DNA of 64,000 nucleotides from Methylosinus sp. PW1 (GTDB lineage: Bacteria; Pseudomonadota; Alphaproteobacteria; Rhizobiales; Beijerinckiaceae): assembly GCF_000745215.1 (NCBI RefSeq), contig NZ_JQNK01000009.1, forward strand, positions 1,488,001-1,552,000. Reading direction: 5' to 3'. A program made the translations under genes and the position numbers. This document shows positions 45,705 through 54,306 of the stretch, piece after piece. Each line of letters begins with the position of its first letter. The first letter of the stretch is position 1. A model generated the notes under the pieces. The model had not been told where the DNA came from. It did no database searches and was given only the letters and a program-made list of their open reading frames with translations.

Positions 45705-45813
45705 GCCCCCTCCCCGGCCCTCCCCCGCTGCGCGGGAGAGGGGGCAGATTCCGCTCTTCATTCGAGATTTCGCGCAATGCCGGCCGTTCCCCTCTCCCGC
45801 AAAGCGGGGGAGG
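45705..45813. repeat. Pair of inverted REP-like palindromes
   Basis: The first element (45705-45744) is identical over 40 bases to the element inside addA. The second (CCTCTCCCGC-AAA-GCGGGGGAGG, 45791-45813) is the same family in opposite orientation. They lie 46 nt apart between the convergent cupin-like and DUF882 genes, an arrangement like paired REP elements. They may end both transcripts. Confidence 0.8.
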
Positions 45814-45854
45814 GTGAGGGAGGGGGCGCTTACGACTATCGGGCGAGGGCGAGC

Positions 45855-47597
45855 TCAGCGCGCAGAGACGAACCGATCGGTCGGCAAGATCGCCGCCTGC
45901 CCGGCGAAAGCCTGCGCCTGTCCGCTCGAGGTCGAGGGCGCGAAGAGCCCCGTGTCGGCGCGGGCGGCGGAGCGCGGCGCCGCGAGAGTGGTTCCGAGCG
46001 CCGTTCCGCCGGGCAGCCGGCTGGCGGACACGCCGGTCGTCAGCGCCTGGAAATTGGAGCGGTCGAGACGCGCCGGGACCAGCTCCACCTTGGCGGGCGC
46101 GGGCCTCGGCGCCGGCTTGGCGGCGGGCAGACGCAGCTCCGGCGCGAGATCGCTTCCATAGGGAAGCGATTGCGCGGCGGAAGGCGCATAGGCGAGCAGC
46201 GGCTCCGGCTTGGCGACGGCCTGCTGCGCCGGGCGAGCCGGCGGCGGCGGGACATTATGCGCCTCCTCGCTGACGCCGCCGCGCAGGCTGGCGGCGCTGA
46301 GATCGACGAGGCTGGCGATGGCGCCCCCGGCCCGGCGGGCGGGCGGCGCGGCGGGCGCGCTGGCCAGGGCGCCGAACTCGCTCGGCCGCGTGGGCGGCAG
46401 CGGCGCGCCGGCGACAGTGAGGAACATGGGCCGCCGGGGCGGCGGAGGCGCGGCCAGAGCCGCGTCGAGCTTGGCGTCGATCTTCGCCTCCTCGGCGGAG
46501 GGTCCGAGCGCGGCCACGGCGACCGGCTTTTGCCGCTCGGCCGGACGCTCGACGGCGACCGGCTCGGCGCGCATCTGAGTCTCGCCGCGCGGCAGATTGC
46601 GCTCGGCCACGGCGATGCGCTCCTGCTCGCGACGGCTCGGCGCCGGAGCGGCTTCGGCGCTCTCCTCCTCGGCGTCGGCCGAGACGCGGCCCGAGCGGCG
46701 CGGCGCGAGAGAGGCCCATTGCTTGCGCGCAGCGGGCGGCGGGGCCGCGGCGATCGCGCTGTCCTCGTCCTCCTCGCCGCCGCCGAACAGCATGGCGAAG
46801 AGACCCTTGCTCTGGCGCTCGACGGCCGGAACATAGGCGCCGTTGCCGCGCGCCTCGATCTCGGCCTTGGCTTCCTCGTAACGCGCGAGCGGCTGGTTAT
46901 TGGTCGGCAGATGCACCGTCTTGCCGTCCGGGAACAGGCGGGCGAGCTGGTCGTAGCTCATGCGCGGCCAGGAGCGGACGCCGCCGACGTCGAGATGCAC
47001 GAAAGGCGTGCCGGCGGTGGGATAATAGCCGACGCCGCCGCGCTGCATCCGCATGCCGACCTCGCGGATCTGCTCCATGGACATGCCCGGCATTGTGGTG
47101 TCCATCGCCTTGCCGAGCATGTGCTGCGAAAACTTCGCCACGGCGCGCGAGCGGCGGCGCAGCATGGCGTTGGTCTCCGGCGAGCGATAGGCGGAGACGA
47201 CATGGACCGGCTCGGTCGCGCCGGCCTGCCGATAGGCCTCCCACACCACATCGAACAGATGCGGGTCCATCTTGGTGGGCTCGTCGCGGCGCCAGTCGCG
47301 CAGGAACCAGTTCAGCTGCTCCAGCACCGAGGAATCATAGCGGCCGCCGACCAGATAGGTCGCGGCGATCTGCTCCTTGGTGTGGCTGTGGAAGAGATAG
47401 AGCGTGCGCGTCTCGCCATTGGCGACCGCATTCTCGGTGAAGGACGGAGCCAGCGCCGTGACGAGCGCTGCGGCGGCGCTCGCGAGCCGCGCGATAGACC
47501 GTCGTGAGAGGAGAGGCGCGCCTTCCCGCCGATCGTCCAAAACGTCTGTTCTTTCCGCTGGTCGACGGGCGAGAAGGCCCGACGAAATGAATTGCAA
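45855..47597 (-). CDS. DUF882 (YcbK-like, peptidase M15 fold) protein
   Basis: The protein has 580 residues. An export signal lies near residues 30-58 (LSRRSIARLASAAAALVTAL). The DUF882 domain spans about 60-235 with zinc-ligand motifs SAYRSPETNAML, FSQHMLGKAMD and FVHLDVGGVRSW, which resemble D,D-carboxypeptidases acting on cell-wall peptides. The remaining 345 residues are a Pro/Ala/Arg-rich disordered tail, unusually long for the family. It is probably periplasmic and involved in envelope maintenance. Confidence 0.85.
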   Translation of the reverse strand: MQFISSGLLARRPAERTDVLDDRREGAPLLSRRSIARLASAAAALVTALAPSFTENAVANGETRTLYLFHSHTKEQIAATYLVGGRYDSSVLEQLNWFLRDWRRDEPTKMDPHLFDVVWEAYRQAGATEPVHVVSAYRSPETNAMLRRRSRAVAKFSQHMLGKAMDTTMPGMSMEQIREVGMRMQRGGVGYYPTAGTPFVHLDVGGVRSWPRMSYDQLARLFPDGKTVHLPTNNQPLARYEEAKAEIEARGNGAYVPAVERQSKGLFAMLFGGGEEDEDSAIAAAPPPAARKQWASLAPRRSGRVSADAEEESAEAAPAPSRREQERIAVAERNLPRGETQMRAEPVAVERPAERQKPVAVAALGPSAEEAKIDAKLDAALAAPPPPRRPMFLTVAGAPLPPTRPSEFGALASAPAAPPARRAGGAIASLVDLSAASLRGGVSEEAHNVPPPPARPAQQAVAKPEPLLAYAPSAAQSLPYGSDLAPELRLPAAKPAPRPAPAKVELVPARLDRSNFQALTTGVSASRLPGGTALGTTLAAPRSAARADTGLFAPSTSSGQAQAFAGQAAILPTDRFVSAR

Positions 47598-47799
47598 GAC
47601 GCGAGCGCCGAACGCACGGACGATCGATCGGCAGATCGATCGCGGCTTCGTCCCTATCGGCGCCTCGGCGACGCGGGACCCGGCCTCTTCTCGAGACGAG
47701 CGAATCGGATTCGCGCGTAAGGCAAGGACGCTATTTCGACATAATGGCGAAAAATTGCCCAGCCGTCAGAGTGACACAATGTCGAGTTCCCGTTGAAAG

Positions 47800-48609
47800 T
47801 CAATGCGCCACGCCTCCCGCGAGGGGCAGGACGAAGGCGCCGGAGGCCAAAATCGGCTGCCCGCCGGGGATCAGCGGCGCCGAGGCGGCCATCTCCGGCA
47901 AAGGCTCCGAATGCGGCGCTTGCTGCGCATCTGCGCTGGTGAAGGCAGCGGAAGGCGGGCGGCGGGGCGGCTCGGGCGCCTCGATCGGCGCGGGTTCATT
48001 GGCGCGGATGGAGGCGGTCGGAGTCGAATCTATGGCCCGGCTCGCCGACAGCCGATCGCGCTCGGCGAGGGCGAGGCGGATCGGCCCCTGCGGCGGCGCG
48101 GCGGGATCGGCGAAGGCCTGCGACACTGCGCCTCGCACCTTTTGCGCGAGATCGCCGAGCGGATCGGCGGCCGGCGCGGCGGCGGCGACCGTCTGCGCGC
48201 CGCGGCGGGCGCGGCTGGCGACCACTGTGCGGTCGCTGCCGTTGCAATTGCGAATGCCGAGCGAAATCAGCTCATTGCCGCTCAGCACCCGATATTGCCG
48301 AGTGAGATAGCCGAGCCGCTCGCGCACCGCCGCCGGATAGTAATTGAACAGCTCGGCGGAGACGCCGGCGTCGGTCTGACGGTCTATCGGATTATAGGCC
48401 AAATGGAATTTGACCTGCGAGTCGGGATAGACGCAGACATTGGGAAGGCTGAGCGCCATTGTGCAGGCGGACCGGCATTCGTGCAGCCGAACCTCGCGGC
48501 CCTCGCGGCGATAGATTTCCGTTTGCGCCTGATACTCCGAGACGAAACCGCCCACGTCCTTATAGACGATGACCGGCGCCGGAGCAGGCGGCGGCGACAG
48601 ATAGCTCAA
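47800..48609 (-). CDS. ClpP-crotonase-fold-like protein, COG3904-type
   Basis: The protein has 269 residues from TTG 48609, the only in-frame start before a stop 12 nt upstream. Residues about 15-120 (GGFVSEYQAQTEIYRREGRE, VRLHECRSACTMALSLPNV, VKFHLAYNP) follow the periplasmic ClpP-like family with the Ser-Ala-Cys segment. The rest is a Pro/Ala-rich tail. No signal peptide is visible in this frame, which is odd for the family and may mean a start or sequencing problem. Confidence 0.6.
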   Translation of the reverse strand: MSYLSPPPAPAPVIVYKDVGGFVSEYQAQTEIYRREGREVRLHECRSACTMALSLPNVCVYPDSQVKFHLAYNPIDRQTDAGVSAELFNYYPAAVRERLGYLTRQYRVLSGNELISLGIRNCNGSDRTVVASRARRGAQTVAAAAPAADPLGDLAQKVRGAVSQAFADPAAPPQGPIRLALAERDRLSASRAIDSTPTASIRANEPAPIEAPEPPRRPPSAAFTSADAQQAPHSEPLPEMAASAPLIPGGQPILASGAFVLPLAGGVAH

Positions 48610-48648
48610 GCAACACCCCTACGCTCTACTGACGTCCGATAAGAGAAA

Positions 48649-48669
48649 ATTCACCATGACAGGGTGAAT
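48649..48669. promoter_or_regulatory. Inverted repeat upstream of the COG3904-like gene
   Basis: ATTCACC and GGTGAAT are perfect 7-bp arms around a 7-nt loop, about 40 nt upstream of the minus-strand start at 48609. It could be an operator or the 3' hairpin of the NAD-regulator gene. Confidence 0.35.
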
Positions 48670-48737
48670 AGTCTCTTAACGGCCGGATCATCCTCGAGCG
48701 GTCGGCTGGACGGCGACCCATCCGATCGCCCGTCGGA

Positions 48738-49757
48738 TCATCCTCTGATTCCGACCCTGAGGCCGGGCGCAGGACGTTCTTGCAAGACATTGCGGCGAAA
48801 ATGAAAAAGCGCCGCGGGGCGGCCGCCGGTCTTCAGCGACACCTCCCCCGTCGGCTCCACGGCGGCGGAGGTCTCGACGAGACGGCGGAAGTTCTGCTTG
48901 TGCAAATGGCGGCCGGCGATGGCCTCCACCGTGCGCTGCAACTCGGTGAGCGTGAAGGCCGGCGGCATCAGCTCGAAGATCACCGGGCGGTATTTCATCT
49001 TGGCGCGCAGCCGGCCCATCGCCGTCGCCAGAATGCGCCGATGATCGTGCTGCATGGGCGCGCCGAGCGGCGGCGGCTTCATGCCGCGCTTCAGCGCCGC
49101 CTCGCGGCCGTCGCGCCAGGCCTCCTCCACCAGTCCCGCCTCATAGAGCAGCTCATAGCGCTCGAGCGCATTCTCCTCGTCGAACCCCCTGCCCTGCGGG
49201 CGGAACAGAAGATTGACGCGGTCGCGCCGCCGCAGGCCGGAGGAGGAGAGCGCATCCGGCGCCTCCTCCACCCAGGCCGAGAGGCCGGGCAATATCGTCG
49301 CCTCCATCGCCTCGGGCCGGCCGCCGCGCCAATCCTCCCAGGGGAAGAACTCGTACCAGCTGCGAAAGCCGCGGATCTCCTCTGCCTGCTCCTCGGCGAT
49401 GCGGGTCAGCGCGAGATAGCCGACGGAGACGACATGCGGATCGCGGTCGCCGGCGCGGGCGTGGCGGCCGCGGTCGCCGAAAGTGTAGAGCTGCTCGACA
49501 TAGCCGAGCGACATGCCGGTCTGCTCGGCGACCCAGGCGCGCAGGCCGATCTCGAAAGTGCGGTGACGCACCGGATCGAAAGGGCCGGAGGGCAGAGCGG
49601 CGCGGGCGTCCTCGCCCGTGGCGGCGACGGTGAGGATGAGCGGCTCGTCCTCCTGCGCCGCGACGATCGCCGCCGTCAGGCCGATGGCGACCGGCAGCGG
49701 TCCTTCCGAGTCGCGCGAAGATGCAGGCGGCTCGCGCCGAGGCTCGAAGCTCGTCAT
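48738..49757 (-). CDS. NrtR-like NAD regulator (Nudix fold plus winged helix)
   Basis: The protein has 339 residues. The N-terminal half has a Nudix-like fold without the catalytic box (PSGPFDPVRHRTFEIGLRAW, GYVEQLYTFGDRGRHA). The C-terminal half is a winged helix (MKYRPVIFELMPPAFTLTEL, GRHLHKQNFRRLVE, GGRPAALFHFRR). Family members sense ADP-ribose-type compounds and repress NAD genes (known for NrtR). It is the last gene of a three-gene minus-strand unit with a phosphatase and an HD hydrolase, an order I recall as common in Rhizobiales. Confidence 0.85.
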   Translation of the reverse strand: MTSFEPRREPPASSRDSEGPLPVAIGLTAAIVAAQEDEPLILTVAATGEDARAALPSGPFDPVRHRTFEIGLRAWVAEQTGMSLGYVEQLYTFGDRGRHARAGDRDPHVVSVGYLALTRIAEEQAEEIRGFRSWYEFFPWEDWRGGRPEAMEATILPGLSAWVEEAPDALSSSGLRRRDRVNLLFRPQGRGFDEENALERYELLYEAGLVEEAWRDGREAALKRGMKPPPLGAPMQHDHRRILATAMGRLRAKMKYRPVIFELMPPAFTLTELQRTVEAIAGRHLHKQNFRRLVETSAAVEPTGEVSLKTGGRPAALFHFRRNVLQERPAPGLRVGIRG

Positions 49758-49767
49758 GTCATGCGTG

Positions 49768-50280
49768 TCAGGCGAGCTCGAGCGCGAAGGGCGCCCCCTC
49801 GTAGCAATCCGCGCCGCGGCCGATCTCGGCTATGGCCGCCGACATGCGGCCGTCGCGCGCGAGAATGCGATCGGCCAAAGCGACGAGACGGCGGTTGGGC
49901 GTGGCGGTAGGCGAGGCGCGGCGCAGCTCGGACGCCAATTCGCTCTCCGCCCGCTGCGGGGCGAGCGCGCAGGCGAGAATGAAGGCCGCCGCCGGCGAGC
50001 GGCTGACGCCGGCGTAGCAATGGATGACCAGCGGCTCACGCCGGTCCCACGCGCCGGCGAAGGCCAGAAGGCTCTCGATATGCGCGCGATTGGCCAGCAC
50101 ATGGCCGTCCTGATCCGCGTCTATGTCGGAGACGGCGAGCCGCAAATGTCGCTCGGGGATGATCTCGCTCGGCCGCGCCAGCGAGGAGCCGGCGGTGAGG
50201 ATTGTGATGAGCGAGCGCGCGCCGCTGGCGCGCACCGTGTCGACGACCTTCGTGAGCGAACAGACATAGAGGTGCGCCAT
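49768..50280 (-). CDS. Tyrosine/dual-specificity phosphatase-like protein
   Basis: The protein has 170 residues. The Cys-x5-Arg signature is intact: LVIHCYAGVSRSPAAAFILA. The general-acid Asp is probably in LRLAVSDIDADQDG. It lies between the HD hydrolase and the NrtR-like gene, 10 nt from the latter. A role on a nucleotide or protein phosphate is possible; the substrate is unknown. Confidence 0.85.
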   Translation of the reverse strand: MAHLYVCSLTKVVDTVRASGARSLITILTAGSSLARPSEIIPERHLRLAVSDIDADQDGHVLANRAHIESLLAFAGAWDRREPLVIHCYAGVSRSPAAAFILACALAPQRAESELASELRRASPTATPNRRLVALADRILARDGRMSAAIAEIGRGADCYEGAPFALELA

Positions 50281-50328
50281 GTCTCACCCGTTCTGTGTCA
50301 CTTCGATGCCTCACGCTCTCATACGTCG

Positions 50329-50949
50329 CTACGCGCTCTGCTCGACCTCGGCGAAGCGCGCCAGAAAGCGCCGCTGCGCCTCTTCCACCGAAAGCGGCTC
50401 CAACGCCTGCGCGCAAGCGTCGGGCGCGACCGCCGGACGGCCGAAGATGCGCTCGGCTTCCCCGCGTGTAAAGCCGGCGAGCCTCACCGCCTCGAAAAAT
50501 GCCGAGGCGCGATCCGCCCGCTTGGAGAGACGCAACAGCGCGGCGTCCGGCTCCGGCGGCAGAGAAAAGCGCAGCAGGATCGCCGTCAGAATGCGTTTCT
50601 CCACGCTCTTGTATGTGTCGCCGATGGCGGCTTTGAAGGGGGAGATCATGTCGCCGATCACATATTCCGGCGCGTCATGGAGCAGCATGAACAGCCGCCC
50701 CTCGCGTCCGAGCCCGGGCGAGAGCGCGCAGGCGATCTCCTCGACCAGCAGGCTGTGCTGGGCGACCGAGAATATATGTGAGCCGTGCGTCTGGCCGTTC
50801 CAGCGGGCGACGCGCGCCAGCCCATGGGCGATATCCTCGATTTCCACATCCAGCGGCGAGGGATCGAGCAGATCGAGCCGCCGGCCGGACAGCATGCGCT
50901 GCCAGGCGCGAGGGGCGCCTGGCACAGTTCGGGTCTTGGGCGGCCTCAT
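50329..50949 (-). CDS. HD-domain phosphohydrolase (YfbR-like)
   Basis: The protein has 206 residues. Metal-binding His and His-Asp motifs are visible: WNGQTHGSHIFSVAQHSLLV and LFMLLHDAPEYVIGDM, with a further Asp in LSKRADRASAFFEAV. The fold is that of HD-family nucleotidases such as YfbR. In this neighbourhood it may act in NAD or nucleotide turnover (inference). It starts 16 nt after the MT-A70 methylase stop, so read-through from the restriction unit is possible. Confidence 0.85.
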   Translation of the reverse strand: MRPPKTRTVPGAPRAWQRMLSGRRLDLLDPSPLDVEIEDIAHGLARVARWNGQTHGSHIFSVAQHSLLVEEIACALSPGLGREGRLFMLLHDAPEYVIGDMISPFKAAIGDTYKSVEKRILTAILLRFSLPPEPDAALLRLSKRADRASAFFEAVRLAGFTRGEAERIFGRPAVAPDACAQALEPLSVEEAQRRFLARFAEVEQSA

Positions 50950-50965
50950 GCGGTCGCTGCGTCCA

Positions 50966-51613
50966 TCACTCTTCGCTCATGTTGGCCACACCGGTCACAC
51001 CCGAATGATAGGCATAGGTGTCCCAGCTCGGATAATAATCGTCACTGGCTTGATTGCCCCAGGACGACCAGCCCTTTCTCTTCCCACGCGCGAAAAGCTC
51101 GAGATAAGGGCCAGCCGAGCACGCTTCGATAAGATCGTATTGCTCGTCGGGCTTTCGAGAATGCTCCCGCTTTCTCGTCGCCAAAAAATTGACCTGCCGA
51201 CGTCCAGCGGCAAGAGTCCGAGCGTTTTTTCCGCGCACGCCGAACAAGATCATCTCTGTGACGTTTCGGAAATAAAATCCGACGCCGCGTCCGTCCGATC
51301 CGCCATCTTTCCTGACCTTGTGCCAGATCAAATTAGACTTATAGGTGAAGCCCCAAGCCGACATCACCTCGAGCCCCATAGGCAGCAGCGCATTAGGCAC
51401 CCAGAGATAGAGATGGGCAGTCTCCTTGGCCACCTCGGCCACCGGCAAAGCGCAAATCTCCTCGACCTCCATTGTGCCATAGCGCGAGAGGCGGCGGTGT
51501 TCCGGCGCCATTTTCCCGGTGCGGTTCGCAAAACGCCAGGGTGGATCCGCCAAGACCACGCCGAAACGCGATCGTCCGAGGTCCTGCAGCAGGTCAGCGC
51601 TCGCTTTCGTCAT
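50966..51613 (-). CDS. MT-A70-family DNA adenine-N6 methyltransferase
   Basis: The enzyme has 215 residues. The catalytic DPPW is in FGVVLADPPWRFANRTG, and the MT-A70 pattern continues with HLYLWVPNALLPMGLEVMSA and WGFTYKSNLIWHKV. It methylates adenine-N6, probably protecting sites of the endonuclease encoded directly upstream. ATG 51613 overlaps that gene by 20 nt; a longer frame would overlap more. Together they form a type II restriction-modification pair. Base use is less GC-rich than in flanking genes. Confidence 0.9.
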   Translation of the reverse strand: MTKASADLLQDLGRSRFGVVLADPPWRFANRTGKMAPEHRRLSRYGTMEVEEICALPVAEVAKETAHLYLWVPNALLPMGLEVMSAWGFTYKSNLIWHKVRKDGGSDGRGVGFYFRNVTEMILFGVRGKNARTLAAGRRQVNFLATRKREHSRKPDEQYDLIEACSAGPYLELFARGKRKGWSSWGNQASDDYYPSWDTYAYHSGVTGVANMSEE

Positions 51614-52253
51614 CGTCTCTCTCATCCGTCGAATCATTCGAAGGTGGAATTTCAGCCAGCGGAACGTCTTCGACGAACAGTTTCGCGCCAATGCCGAAAA
51701 CCAGTATGGGACAACCTCCCCCGCCGCCGCCCATGATGCGTGGGATCAGCTTTTTCATGTGAGTGGTGGAGTTGCCATAGCTCTTTCCTTTGCCCAGACG
51801 GTTGAAAATCGCCTGAAGCTCGGAACAGCGGGTCAAGATAATGCCGACATCGATGACGTTGAGGTCGAAAAGTAGTCGGAAATTATTGAGGTCACGGTCG
51901 AAAAATGGATCTTTATTGTTCCATTCCACTTCGAGGGCGACGCGGTTCTTATAGCAGTCCACCTTGTGAGTCGGGCTTTCTCGCACGACATCGTCAACCT
52001 TTACGGCCGTTTGGAACTGCGTCTCCCGCCAGCCATGTCTCAGCAGAGCGCTATCGAGACCTTTCGCGAGATCGGACTTGTTCTTGCCCGGCGCGAGCAC
52101 ATCGGATGCGCGGAACCGGAACCCTCTCAGCGCCTCCAAAATCTCGGCCCACTCATCAGGATGCGCCGTCAGCAAGACGCCGGCCGCGTTTCGCCATTCA
52201 TGGGTCTCATAGAGGCTTGAAATATCTTCTGGAACGAGGTGGAGGGTCGACAT
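51594..52253 (-). CDS. BglII/BstYI-family type II restriction endonuclease
   Basis: The enzyme has 219 residues. The active site reads HKVDCYKNRVALEVEW: Asp99, eight residues, then Glu108-Val-Glu110, the spacing I recall for BglII (Asp84, Glu93, Gln95). The next segment DPFFDRDLNNFRLLFDL and IILTRCSELQAIF fits the same family. The family cuts around GATC (AGATCT or RGATCY); the exact site here is not known. It overlaps the methylase gene. The start is uncertain: an in-frame TTG at 52271 also exists and neither has a clear ribosome site. Confidence 0.85.
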   Translation of the reverse strand: MSTLHLVPEDISSLYETHEWRNAAGVLLTAHPDEWAEILEALRGFRFRASDVLAPGKNKSDLAKGLDSALLRHGWRETQFQTAVKVDDVVRESPTHKVDCYKNRVALEVEWNNKDPFFDRDLNNFRLLFDLNVIDVGIILTRCSELQAIFNRLGKGKSYGNSTTHMKKLIPRIMGGGGGGCPILVFGIGAKLFVEDVPLAEIPPSNDSTDERDDDESER

Positions 52254-52378
52254 CCGACATTGTGGGTTCAACGGAACGGAACAAAAGCCGTAGCATGGCG
52301 ATCATAACGCCCAGAATTTTTGCCGCCAAGAACACAAACAGAACAAACGAAAGAGAAGATCGCTTTTCCCCAGGGCGT

Positions 52379-52999
52379 TCAAGAATGGCTCGCGCAATGG
52401 CACTCCGCCAGATGGTCGTCGACCATGCCGACCGCCTGCATGAAGGCGTAGACGATGGTCGGGCCGCAGAAGGCGAAGCCCCGCGCTTTCAGATCCTTGG
52501 CGAGGCGGCGCGAGATGTCGGTCTGCGTCGGAATGTCGGCCGTCGTCCGGGGCCGGTTGACGATCGGCGTCCCATCGACGAAGCCCCAGAGATAATTGGA
52601 AAATCCCACGCTCTCCTCGAGCTCCAAATAGGCGCGCGCGGAGGCGATGGCGCCTTCGATCTTGGCGCGATTGCGGATGATTGCCTGATTTTGCATCAGA
52701 GCTTCGACGCGGGCGGAGTCGAATCGCGCGATTCGATCGGGATCGAAACCCTCGAATGCGGCGCGGAAGCCCTCGCGGCGGCGCAGGATGGAAATCCAGG
52801 AGAGGCCGGCCTGGAAGCCATCGAGAATCAGCTTCTCGTAGAGCGCGCGCGAATCGCGCTCCGGGCGGCCCCATTCCTCGTCGTGATAGGCGACGTAGAG
52901 CGAATCGTAACCGGCCCACGGACAACGCAAAACGCCATCTGGATGAAGCAGCGCCGCGGCGTCGCGCCAGGCGCGTGGATTTTCTCTTTCGGCGGCCAT
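52379..52999 (-). CDS. tag: DNA-3-methyladenine glycosylase I
   Basis: The enzyme (206 residues) removes 3-methyladenine from DNA. The Tag signature opens LRCPWAGYDSLYVAYHDEEW (Cys and His zinc ligands), continues LYEKLILDGFQAGLSWISIL with the base-binding Glu, and ends with zinc ligands HLAECHCAS. ATG 52999 is chosen because MAAEREN fits the family start. It is transcribed towards the restriction genes, 125 nt upstream of them, but this may be chance. Confidence 0.94.
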   Translation of the reverse strand: MAAERENPRAWRDAAALLHPDGVLRCPWAGYDSLYVAYHDEEWGRPERDSRALYEKLILDGFQAGLSWISILRRREGFRAAFEGFDPDRIARFDSARVEALMQNQAIIRNRAKIEGAIASARAYLELEESVGFSNYLWGFVDGTPIVNRPRTTADIPTQTDISRRLAKDLKARGFAFCGPTIVYAFMQAVGMVDDHLAECHCASHS

Positions 53000-53198
53000 C
53001 GCCCCTTCCCTCACGCTTTCCGTGCGCCATCTGAGCCCAAAGAGCGTTTCATAACATCCGGATTACGGTCCCGGCGAGCTTGCGGCCCCTGCCCCGATGC
53101 AAGACAATTGGCACAGGCCGTGCTCGCAGTGCGGCCGTCGGGAGCCGTTTGCGCCGACGAATCATCATTGGCGACGGCGCTCACCAAGGAGAAATTTG

Positions 53199-53726
53199 AT
53201 GTCGATCCGTCTCGTCTCTTACGCTGCCGTCGGCGCCCTCGCGGTCGGCTTGGCGGTCGCCGCCACGGGTGAAGCGAAAGCGCAGGCGAATGTTTTGAAG
53301 GAATGCGGCACGCAATATCAAGCCGCCAAGGCCGCCAATGAGCTGAAGGGACAGAGCTGGCAGGACTTTCTGAAAGCCTGCCGCGTGCGCCTGTCCGAGC
53401 AGCCCGCCGAGACCGCGCCGGCCGCCGCCGCGCCCGCACCGACCCCCGCCCCTGCTCCGGCCGCCGCCGCGCCCGAGCCGACCCCGGCGCCGGCCCCCGC
53501 GCCGACGACGGCCACGCCTGCTCCAGCTCCGGCCCCCGCCCCGACCACCGCCGCCAAGCCGGCCAAGCCCGTCTCCGAAGGCAAGGCCGCCCAGGCCGCG
53601 CGCCAGAAGAAATGCGGCGCCGAATGGAAGTCCAAGAAGGCCGAGCTGCTGAAGGCCGACCCCAAGGCCACCTGGCCGAAATATTGGAGCGAGTGCAACA
53701 AGCGCCTCAAAGCCGCGGGCGAGTGA
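53199..53726 (+). CDS. Secreted protein with two Cys-Trp repeats and a Pro/Ala linker
   Basis: The protein has 175 residues with a signal peptide (about 1-28, cleavage near AKAQA). Two related 30-residue units flank a Pro/Ala/Thr linker: ECGTQYQAAKAANELKGQSW then FLKACRVRL, and KCGAEWKSKKAELLKADPKA then WSECNKRL. Each has two Cys about 25-30 apart with Trp and Lys in between, similar to PsiF-type repeats. Probably periplasmic; function unknown. AAGGAG lies 8 nt before the ATG, and a strong terminator follows. Confidence 0.72.
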   Translation: MSIRLVSYAAVGALAVGLAVAATGEAKAQANVLKECGTQYQAAKAANELKGQSWQDFLKACRVRLSEQPAETAPAAAAPAPTPAPAPAAAAPEPTPAPAPAPTTATPAPAPAPAPTTAAKPAKPVSEGKAAQAARQKKCGAEWKSKKAELLKADPKATWPKYWSECNKRLKAAGE

Positions 53727-53755
53727 AGCCTCGGCCAACGCCGCCGCTCGACATG

Positions 53756-53781
53756 GCCCGGCGCATCGCGCCGGGCTTTTT
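53756..53781 (+). terminator. Rho-independent terminator
   Basis: GCCCGGCGC (53756-53764), loop ATC, GCGCCGGGC (53768-53776) and five T (53777-53781) form a textbook intrinsic terminator for the preceding secreted-protein gene. Confidence 0.93.
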
Positions 53782-53901
53782 CATTGCGCCGCCCCCGGCG
53801 GGAGCCCCTCTTGCGGCGCGGCGGCTTTTCGTGGCACAGGCTGCGGGCCGCGAGACGACGGCGAGGCGCTCGGCAAGAGGCGCGCGAAGCGGGGGAGCCG
53901 T

Positions 53902-54297
53902 ATGGAGAAGATCGAGCTGCGCAAGCTGCAGGCCTTCTTGCGCCAGGCGCTCGGCAATGAGGGGATTCGCGTGACCGCCGATCCCAAGAACCCCGACGAC
54001 GCCGCGGTTCATTTCGGCGAGCGCAAGGTCGCCTCCATCGTCGTGGACGACGAGGACGGCGACCGCTCCTTCGCCTTCGCGATGAAGCTGCCCGTAGGCC
54101 GCGAGACTCTGCAGTCCTATCTGCGCAAGCTGTTCGAGAACGACAAGCTCACCGTCGCGCCGCGCGGCCGCAAGACCGATTCCGTCGAGCTGAACAGCGG
54201 CGAGGATTTCCTCGGCGTCATCTCCGCCGACGACGCCAAGCAGACCAGCTACACGCTGCAGATCGCCATTCTGGACTTCGACCTCGACGATTTTTGA
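53902..54297 (+). CDS. DUF3126 protein
   Basis: The protein has 131 residues. The DUF3126 core is at the N-terminus (about 5-70, LRKLQAFLRQALGNEGIRVT, DAAVHFGERKVASIVVDDED), followed by an extra 60 residues with a second alpha/beta part (VGRETLQSYLRKLFENDKLT, DFLGVISADDAKQTS). The family is confined to alphaproteobacteria as far as I know, and its role is unknown. It is probably cytoplasmic. Confidence 0.8.
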   Translation: MEKIELRKLQAFLRQALGNEGIRVTADPKNPDDAAVHFGERKVASIVVDDEDGDRSFAFAMKLPVGRETLQSYLRKLFENDKLTVAPRGRKTDSVELNSGEDFLGVISADDAKQTSYTLQIAILDFDLDDF

Positions 54298-54306
54298 GCG
54301 CCCGCC

